Of a stretch of DNA of 64,000 nt, positions 56,964 to 64,000 are shown piece after piece. The position numbers were made by a program, and so were the translations under genes. The notes below the pieces were generated by a model, which was not told where the DNA came from, did no database searches, and saw only the letters and a program-made list of their open reading frames with translations. The DNA is from Calamus simplicifolius. Lineage: Eukaryota > Streptophyta > Magnoliopsida > Arecales > Arecaceae. Positions within the stretch are counted from its first letter, which is position 1, and the number at the start of each line of letters is the position of its first letter. The stretch covers positions 242,583-306,582 of the forward strand of contig UESW01003879.1 in the NCBI GenBank assembly GCA_900491605.1, written 5' to 3'.

Positions 56964-57343
56964 TGTTGAGTTTTGTTCACATTAAACTAAGTGTGCATGT
57001 CTCGGGTGAGAGTTGCAACTCTCTCACGGCAGCGATTCTCATAACGGAGAAATTATTATGAAGTGTTGCAGCGCTTCGATGAATCGACGCATCCCAAATC
57101 GCAACGCTCGATTTCAAAAGGCAATCCAGAAAATCTATATATATTGTCTACGATTAAGGGTTCATTAATGCTTTTATCCATCCTTAATCAAAGCTTGTTA
57201 AATCCTGCAAACGTATTTATGGTTGGCTCAAAAAGCATTCCAGAGAGCGCAAATAACGTTTGAGAACAGCAATTCAATCGTGTTCAAGAGTCTCGGTTCT
57301 TATTCTTATCTTCATCTAGACTTTTTTTTAAAAATTCTCAACA
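56964..57343 (+). repeat. 3' LTR of element F
   Basis: 380 bp from TGTTGAGTTTTG to TTCTCAACA, matching the 5' LTR throughout with scattered substitutions. Carries ATAACGTTTGAGA at 57253-57265. Confidence 0.9.
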
Positions 57344-58043
57344 GAAAATTTAATTTTTGATCATTGTGTGATATGAAGTCATGTAGCATGGAATGAACAA
57401 GTTAGACGAAAGGCCATTATCTCTCTGCTCTTCGTAGCTAGATTAAACAGACTGAAGTTTTGCCTCCAAAATATGCAGTGCTAAACTTTAACACTTAGAT
57501 ATTGCTACGTATATCATTGCTTTCTTAATGTATAACGTACCTTGCCACATTATCCAATAATTAACCTTCTTAGCATTGTTGTGAATTAAGTTTTCTAGTA
57601 TGCCAAACACTGCAGGTAGGTAGGTAGCTTACTAAGGTCTGAAATGGTTTATTAATTAATGAAGAGTACTTGAACAAATTTCACGGAGCTTCTTGAGAGA
57701 ATTAAGCAGCATTAATTTCCTTGCATAAAATACCTGCCACCAAGCATATATAGCTCAAACCCAAAATTCAAGGGAAAAAAAAGATGGATGGTTGGCATTG
57801 CATGGAATCAAGGTCAAAAACTGTTGTCTAAAACTAGACAGAACGCCCTAACCACTGCGTGTCGGAGAGTGAATGTAGGCATCGCAGTTTGTTTCAAACA
57901 TGAGTACTCCCACCAACTTTATTTTTTTGTCTTCCAAAATTTAACCCACCTCATCTCCCTCCCCTCCCCTCCTCGTATATCCTCTTCCCCTCTCCCACTC
58001 TCTCCATTTTCCTCTTCTGGCCTCACTCTTCATGCCCGCAACC
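57344..58043. other. Upstream region of the PMEI gene
   Basis: Contains TATATAG at about 57745 and a CT-rich leader-like stretch (57930-58030). The open frame that runs through it from 57788 has no recognisable content before 58100. Confidence 0.5.
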
Positions 58044-58624
58044 ATGAGGCCAGGAAACGCCCTCCTCCTGCTCGCCATCTTCTCGGCCCTCCTCCCTCAC
58101 GCCTCCCCCTTCCCGTCTCCGGCGGCCCTCCCAACAGCACCGCCCCCGGCAATAATCTCCTCCACCCCCCCGTCGACTCTCGGGTCATCCCCTTCTGCAA
58201 CAAGACCGACCACCTCAAAGTCTGCGTCAACTCGGCCCGCTTCTACTCCCACAAGTACGAGGCCATCAACAGCACCAGCATGTTCGACATAACGGTCCAG
58301 GCGCTCCGCGACCGCATCAGCACCGTCAGAGCCAGGGCCACCGCCATGTCCAAGAACCACACGTGGAACCCGGTGGTGCTCAACGGCTTCAACGAGTGCC
58401 TCGGATTCTACGACGACGCGCTGACTGGCGTGGACGGCGGGTTGGCGGCGTTCGCAGCACGCGACAGGGGGACATTCGAGACCAGATTCAGCGCAGTGAT
58501 CACCATGTTCAGCACCTGCGACGACGCCTTCATGGAGAGCCTCAACCCGTTGCAAAAGCGCAATGACCGGCTGTCGAACATGGCGAGCAACTGCATCGCC
58601 ATTGGCCAGTTGTCCTTTAACTAG
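58044..58624 (+). pseudogene. Invertase/pectin methylesterase inhibitor (PMEI domain), one-base frameshift
   Basis: An intronless GC-rich gene. The start at 58044 (CAACCATGAGG; a second in-frame ATG is at 58032) gives MRPGNALLLLAIFSALLPHA, a signal peptide for the cell wall. The mature domain lies in another frame from about 58110 on: VIPFCNKTDHLKVCV with the first conserved Cys pair, FDITVQALRDRI, NECLGFYDDAL, MFSTCDDAFME with the second pair, and ASNCIAIGQLSF at the end, stop TAG at 58622. About 190 residues, the usual PMEI size. Signal and domain are joined only if one base changes in the C-rich run near 58105-58115. Either the gene is newly dead or the C-run is miscalled. The family inhibits cell-wall or vacuolar invertase, or pectin methylesterase; which one cannot be told here. 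Confidence 0.82.
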
Positions 58625-59984
58625 AAGATTATTTCAACTTGGGGGAACCGAGGCCATGTCCTTTATTTATTTCGCTAGCTCTTCCCCAAGCTCCGCTTGT
58701 CTCCGAGGAGGGGATGTTCGTATTTATACGTGTGTGATTAAAAAGATCGTCGGAGACTTGGAAATTAACGTGCGTGCAAGGATCGTGAGCCGGGTTCTTT
58801 ATGTTGTAATTTTTTTTTTTATCTGTGCGTCCGGACCTCCATTGATTTAATTTGCAATGGTCATGGGTGCATGTTTTCGGACTATGGGAGGGAAATCACT
58901 TCTAATAATTAACTACAGGCGTCTAAGTCGTATGTAAGTCTTAATGAATTAATTTGTGTCTTTCTGGGTGATGGCAGCTGATCATTGAAAAGTTTGTACC
59001 AATGACTCCAGATGTTGTTCAAGAAGTAGAGCTAATTAGAGAATGTCATGATTAACCACCGCCAAATGCCCATCGATCTTTGAAAGCTAATTTTATCTTC
59101 CATCCTTTGGACCTTTTATGCTGATTTTATCTTCCAAGCACTAAATAAGCCAGTTCAAAGTGGCAAATGACTATAACTTAATTAGCAAAACGTACATTAA
59201 GGGATATGTTGCATAGCCCGACATAAGGACAGCAAAATTGATACTGAAATATATACCAATATATTATCAATTCGGTATGGCATTGATCGATATGATACAA
59301 TCCCCACTCCAACTAAGACATAATGTTATTTTTTTTACTTTTTAACCACTTGATATAAGATATGATAAGCATATCCATATCGATCGGATCAGTTTGATTT
59401 TATTTAAATTGATACAGGCGAGTGACATATCAGAATATATGGGTTAGCATGGAGCCACCACCGCTGCAACCCAGTCACATGATGTCAGACTAACTCAGTA
59501 TCAGTACGAAGTATGATCAGTTCAAACCCTTTAGCAAGCCAGAACAGAAGAAATCATCGTATTCGAATCATCTAGCTAGTCTTCCCCGTATACTTACAAA
59601 GTTGTTCCCAAGATAGTTCGATATTTCAATGCTTTTGCAAATGAGAAGAGATGGGATCATCAGCAAAAAAAACAGCCAAAATAGGCCGTAGCCCAAAGAA
59701 TAAAACTCCGAAGATCATTGAAGAACCAGACCCATCCACTCTGCATATGAACTCCAAAAATAGATTTATGCTAAAGAGCTTGAATTGAAAATCTTATAGC
59801 AATAATCATTTGATGAGATCCTATCTCCGAATCAAAGGAGAAGATTACTGAGGAAAACACACATAAATATGACGGCCAATGGGAGAAGGAATGTCCGATC
59901 ATTTAATATCTCCAAATAATAATCATGTCTACAGACCTCCTTGCCGAGTAGGTAACAAGTCCATAGAAGTTATTTGGTTGAGAT
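58625..59984. other. 3' flank of the PMEI gene, then non-genic
   Basis: The likely 3' UTR runs to about 58850. After that AT-rich sequence without a frame of note. Confidence 0.5.
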
Positions 59985-60452
59985 TGTTGCAAGTTATTAT
60001 AAACTTCCTAATTTGAATGTATCTTAAAGTTTATAAGCCAATAAGGACATTACTCATACCAAATGGGGATATAGCTTTCAACGTTCATCGACTTTTATTC
60101 TTTATGGAATATAGATTTTGATCTCTGTAGGATACAATTGATATTTTCTCTATATAAACATGTGTGACCCTTTCTAAAGAAAAGTTAGAAGAGAGAGATA
60201 AAGAGTTTAAAGAGGTATTCTAATTCTGCTAAATGTATGTGGGTCTTAGAATGTATAAAAGAGAGTTGGAAGAAAGAGGAAGAGTTGAGAATAGGCTCTT
60301 GACTTATTATTATTATTATTATATATATTTCTCTCTCGCTAATATTTTTATTTTTTTTACTATTATTATCACTATTGTTACTTATTTTATATTAGTGCTA
60401 CTTGGATCTTAGGTGGTATATTTGATCTACATCAAAAATATATCGTTCTATA
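59985..60452 (+). repeat. LTR 1 of array H
   Basis: Begins TGTTGCAAGTTATTATAAAC. Followed by TGTTATCAAAGCC (60453-60465), which is TGGTATCAGAGCC with two changes. Confidence 0.72.
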
Positions 60453-60465
60453 TGTTATCAAAGCC

Positions 60466-61856
60466 AAAGGCTCTGATATTGAAGATTTGTATGTTTATAA
60501 CTCAAAGTGATTGAAAAGTTTTTGATAATTTAGGATGCTTCGGTGCAAACATTTGCACTGTTGTTTTATTCTCTTATTCAAAAAGTAAATTATATGATTA
60601 ATACTACTATCATCTCTCTTATTAAGTTTAAAAATTAAACAACATCGATTATGCTTATTAGAAGTCTTGGATCAAGTCATATCTGATTAGACAAGATTTA
60701 TAAGAAATTGTGAATGAGATAGATATGGCAATACTCTTTGAGGCTCCTGATAATGGAAAAATAAGAAGAAAATAAAAATTAAAGTTAAAAAGATGATGCA
60801 TATTTTTCAAATTAATGTAGATGAAGGTAATTATTAATATATTAAGATTTAAAGGAGTCAAAGAAAGTTTAGAATATTCTTACATCCATACATTCAAAAT
60901 TTATTGAGATTCGGCTTCAACTTTTGGAGAATGAGATTAGTACTCTCAAACAAGATAATCTTTCAACATCTAAATATTTTTTAAACAAAAAAAAAATTTA
61001 ATGAGCATGGCATACTTGATGAAAATTCTTGTGATAAAATAAACAATGTAAAATTTGAGTTCATGGTTTAAATAAAGAGTATAGCATCTAGATGTTTGCT
61101 TTTTTGAATAAGCTTAAAACTTATATTAGCAGTATTGAAAAATATGCTTATTAATTAAGAAACACTTAATACTTAGATACATAATTTAACTATATGTCTA
61201 TATCCCCGCCTAAAGAAGCGGCTTTATTTTCCAATAGTCAAAATAAAAATAAAAAGTAGAATAATAAATTTAAAAATTTAGAAAAAAGGTTAATTGGAGA
61301 ATCTGAGAAGAACAAAAATCTTAATCGAAATAAAAGTTATAAATTCAAGGAAACTTATCGTCAATGCAAAAAATTTGGCCATAACATTTGAAGATTGCAG
61401 AGTTCTAGATGGCCACATTTGGATATACGTAGATCTATAACTAACTATTTTTTTAGTTTGAAATTGAGTATTATTTCTTGATACAATAAAAGGTAGCCTT
61501 ATGTTGCTTTGTCTTCTATGGAAATAGAGGATCATGCAACTATGATGGCAGTACAAAAGTTGATTTGGCTCATAAAGTTGCATCGTGATTTAGATCAAGA
61601 TATTAAATATACTATTTTTCTTTATTGCAATAATTAAAGTGCTATTTGATCAGCAAGGAATACAATATTCCAAGCAAGGATAAAATATATCGAAGTTGAC
61701 ATCGGTTTATTAGAGAAAACAATGTAGAAACATATTTTCTTTCGGTTTCTACAAAGGATCAATTAGTGGATATTTTCACTAAAGATTAATGATTAAGTGG
61801 TTTGAGCCTTTGCATGATAAGCTCGACATAGTTAGTATAGAGCTCCCAATAAGAAG
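60466..61856 (+). pseudogene. gag and RNase H remnants of array H, first internal region
   Basis: Only 1.4 kb between LTRs 1 and 2. A zinc-knuckle relic QCKKFGHNI followed by a stop lies at about 61358-61390. An RNase H relic (ARIKYIEVDIG-like, then a DIFTK-like block) lies at 61670-61800, and a purine tract at 61841-61856. Protease, integrase and RT are gone. Confidence 0.6.
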
Positions 61857-62320
61857 TGTTGAAAGCCATTAAGAACTTCTTAAAAGCTAAAGTTTATTAA
61901 GAAGTTTTTAAGTCTAACAAGAACATTACTCCTAACATATATATATGCCAAATAAAGATATAGCTCTTAATACATATTCGAGTCAACTTCTAATCCTGAT
62001 GAGATATTCTGATGTTTATAGAATACAACTAGTTTTTTTCTATGTAAGCATATGTAACTCTTTCTAAAGGAAGAACTAAAAGAGAGGTGAAGAGTTAGAG
62101 AAGTATTCTAGTTCTGTTGGATATGTACATGAGTCAAGGGTATATAAGAAAGAGTTAGGAGAGAGAAAGAGAACCAAGGATAGGCTCTTGACTTGTTAGT
62201 ATTCTTAATAATTTTTTTCTCTAATATTTTTTATTATTTAATTATTATTACTTATTTTATATTGATGATGGTTGGACTTGGGCCAATGCATTTGATCTAT
62301 GTCAAAAACATACCATTTTA
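61857..62320 (+). repeat. LTR 2 of array H
   Basis: Begins TGTTGAAAGCCATTAAGAAC after AATAAGAAG. Contains GGGTATATAAGAAAGAG and GGCTCTTGACTTGTTAG in the same order as LTR 1. Confidence 0.72.
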
Positions 62321-62719
62321 TAAGAATTTTCTTAATTTAAATTTTATTTTGATCTTAAAGGAAAAGAAAATTTCTAGCAAACAGTCCTTTCATACATGAT
62401 AAGTAAATTTATTGCTAATTTCACTAAAAAAAATCTTGCCATATAACTTAAAAAAGAATACATGATAGATAATTGCTGTCGTCTCATCACGGAGAAGACT
62501 ATCTCCTTGGAGCACGAAAAGGAGTGCTCGAAAGAGCTTCAAAGAGGTGATCTCAACCTAATCTCTATAGTGCCGAGGAGTGGAGAGTGCTTGAGCTACA
62601 AAATGCTCAATATATCTTAGTATATATGTTTGGAAAGGAATTCACTACTTATGTTGCCGAGCTACGGAACAATTATGGTATAAATCCAAAGATTATATAA
62701 AAGTGCTATTTGATTAGCA

Positions 62720-62938
62720 AGGAATTTAGCATTCCATACAAGGATGAAGCATATTGAAGTTCATCGTCTCTTCATTAAGAAGAATATTGCAGATGAAGAA
62801 GTTGGCTTACTTTCAATTTCCACAAAGAATCGGTTAGTAGATACTTTCACTAAAGGATTTATGATCAAGCGGTTTGAAACTATATACAATAAGCTTGGCA
62901 TTGTTCACATGGAGTTTGCAATAAGAACGAAGTATTAG
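62720..62938 (+). pseudogene. RNase H end, second internal region of array H
   Basis: Reads FHTRMKHIEVHRLFIKKN, then STKNRLVDTFTKGFMIKRF and a stop at 62936-62938. This is the terminal RNase H block of copia. The 400 bp upstream (62321-62719) carry weak pol-like traces only. It is a duplicate of the block at 61670-61800, better preserved. Confidence 0.72.
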
Positions 62939-63206
62939 AAGTCGTTACAAACTTTCTTAAAATTAGGATTAGTTTTTAAACCTAACAATCCTCTCCTTTA
63001 ATAGTAAAAATAAGTTTTTTGGTTTAACAAACTTTATCCTTTATTAGGAGCATAAATTCTAATTTTTGTGGGACATGACTAACCTCTTTTCTATATATGT
63101 ATATGTAGCTCTAGCCTTAAGTTATTATTAGTTGTTATCAGTGAGAGAGACCAAAGAAGACGAAGAGTTCTAAAAATATGTTTTAATTCTATTGGGGGTA
63201 TATGGG

Positions 63207-63240
<34 letters not shown>

Positions 63241-63384
63241 TGAAAGTTGAAGAAATGAGTTCTTGGCTTGTTATTATTTTTAATATTTTTTTTCTTGCTT
63301 TAAATTTTGTTTCTTCTATTATCATTACTTGTTTTGCATTTTGGATTTTAGGCCGTTGATTTACATCAAAAAAGTAACGTTCTA
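62933..63384 (+). repeat. LTR 3 of array H
   Basis: Begins TATTAGAAGTCGTTACAAAC, a mutated LTR start, and ends AACGTTCTA. It holds an (AT)n expansion at 63211-63238 that the other two LTRs lack. Confidence 0.68.
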
Positions 63385-63417
63385 GTTCGGCCAAATCTCA
63401 CAAAAGTTTCTAAAACA

Positions 63418-63681
63418 ATGCTTGATAACCTAAATGGCAAGTATTATTTTGCTACTAGATCTTTAATCAAGCTCTTAATCTTCATGTTCCTCATCGCCAT
63501 CACCTCCTGCTGCCTTATTATTTGCGGCAGCGTTGCTTGGTTCTTTTACTTCGCTGCATGTATCATAAATGAACCAACCGAAGGAAAAGCAAATCTCTCT
63601 CTACCATTCATAGCCCGAAGCAGAAGAAAAGAAATCTTCAACATTAACGTTTTTAAACCATCAAAACTCAATATGTTTTGA
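63418..63681 (+). other. Hypothetical membrane-protein-like frame
   Basis: 87 codons. Residues 16-49 (LIKLLIFMFLIAITSCCLII onward) form one long or two short hydrophobic segments, followed by a charged tail. It starts 34 bp after LTR 3. No family recognised. It may be a small membrane protein, the start of a gene that continues past a stop, or chance. Confidence 0.25.
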
Positions 63682-63847
63682 TTTTTTAAATTTCTTCTTG
63701 CAAACAATAAGGAGACATTGCTATTGGGCTTTATAGCAGTTGCATATGCCCTATTGGAAAAGACTTTGTACATCGCCTCCGGTGCAGCAAGTCCTATATG
63801 GGCTGCACCATTCATTTTTATTGGTCCACATACGCACGACACCCATT

Positions 63848-64000
63848 AAAAAATATTAAGACATCTCAAGAAAAAAACTTACGATACCCTAGTTTTAAGC
63901 TTACGACACCGTAGTTAAAAAGGAAAGACACCCGTTCAGAAAAAAAAAAAAAAAAAAACTCATGACATCCTAGTTTTAAACTCACGACATCCTAGTTTTA
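63848..64000. repeat. Imperfect short tandem repeats at the window end
   Basis: ACTCATGACATCCTAGTTTTA and close variants (ACTTACGATACCCTAGTTTTA and others) recur with a period of about 21 bp, with a 19-bp A run at 63940-63958 inside. The array runs off the edge. Confidence 0.75.

Larger units (their letters stand above)
52283..57343 (+). mobile_element. Internally deleted Ty1/copia element F carrying a nested hAT element
   Basis: It has LTRs at both ends, a near-perfect target duplication (GAAAG 52278-52282, GAAAA 57344-57348) and a polypurine tract CCAATTGGGGGAT at 56951-56963. It contains gag, RT and RNase H, but the zinc knuckle, protease and integrase are missing between 53230 and 53300. 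RT is split by a hAT element at 53670-55294. No tRNA-Met primer site follows the 5' LTR. Confidence 0.9.
59985..63384 (+). mobile_element. Decayed copia array H: LTR-internal-LTR-internal-LTR
   Basis: Three related LTRs (59985-60452, 61857-62320, 62933-63384) share the order TGTTG-like start, CTATATAAACATGTGT-like promoter, GGCTCTTGACTTGTTA-like block and a TTTGATCTACATCAAAAA-like end. The first is followed by a decayed primer site GTTATCAAAGCC. Each of the other two is preceded by an RNase H end. This is what unequal recombination between LTRs leaves. Confidence 0.78.

Noticed and set aside
57788..58043. N-terminal extension of the PMEI reading frame
   Set aside because: It is open by chance. 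The upstream part reads UTR-like CT-rich sequence, and the true signal peptide is in another frame from 58044.
58097..58555. Minus-strand frame opposite the PMEI gene
   Set aside because: Shadow of the GC-rich coding strand.
63546..63842. Minus-strand frame over the membrane-like frame
   Set aside because: No motif, and it covers unrelated sequence types.

Overview
The window is nuclear DNA from a flowering plant. It is dominated by nested plant-type LTR retrotransposons (Ty1/copia and Ty3/gypsy chromovirus), a PIF/Harbinger DNA transposon with related Tourist-like MITEs, a hAT transposon and TRIM-like elements. Two host genes stand clear, and their coding sequence is GC-rich against an AT-rich background. 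That, together with the element mix, fits a monocot, but this is an inference and I cannot name the species.

Layout. 1-15770 is a nest. A copia element on the minus strand (B, LTR 14964-15770) has its far LTR broken by two later insertions: a copia element whose 3' end fills 1-3672 (A) and a gypsy chromovirus at 4029-12467 (C). 15771-21118 is mostly non-genic and holds two Tourist-like MITEs in inverted orientation (19367-20060), which form a large palindrome. 21119-23745 is a second, truncated copy of family B (D). 23750-29000 holds a SINE-like head, a local tandem repeat array and microsatellites, then a GC-rich stretch with two G-boxes. A small atypical bHLH gene of the PRE/ILI type, with one intron, lies at 29463-29832. 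30180-31860 is GC-rich and holds a possible partial gene on the minus strand. 31932-41617 is a PIF/Harbinger element (32408-41186, TSD TAA) lying between two TRIM-like elements in opposite orientation. It carries a dead transposase, a Myb/SANT-like ORF1, and two fragments that look like captured host genes: one exon of a PPi-dependent phosphofructokinase and the 5' end of a wall-associated-kinase-like gene. 41618-46737 has no supportable gene. 46738-52120 is a complete but dead copia element (E) with a perfect 5-bp TSD. 52283-57343 is an internally deleted copia element (F) with a hAT element (53670-55294) inserted in its reverse transcriptase. 58044-58624 is an intronless invertase/pectin methylesterase inhibitor gene with a one-base frameshift between signal peptide and mature domain. 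59985-63384 is a decayed LTR-internal-LTR-internal-LTR array (H), and the window ends in short tandem repeats.

How it works together. Almost every transposon reading frame is broken, often at catalytic codons and often by G-to-A changes on the coding strand, as expected for long-methylated DNA. The PRE/ILI gene is the only clearly intact host gene. The observations most worth checking are the possible self-priming site of element F (the sequence just after its 5' LTR is the exact reverse complement of 13 nt in its own LTR, and no tRNA-Met site is present), the host gene fragments inside the Harbinger element, and the MITE palindrome with its likely autonomous relative 12 kb away.
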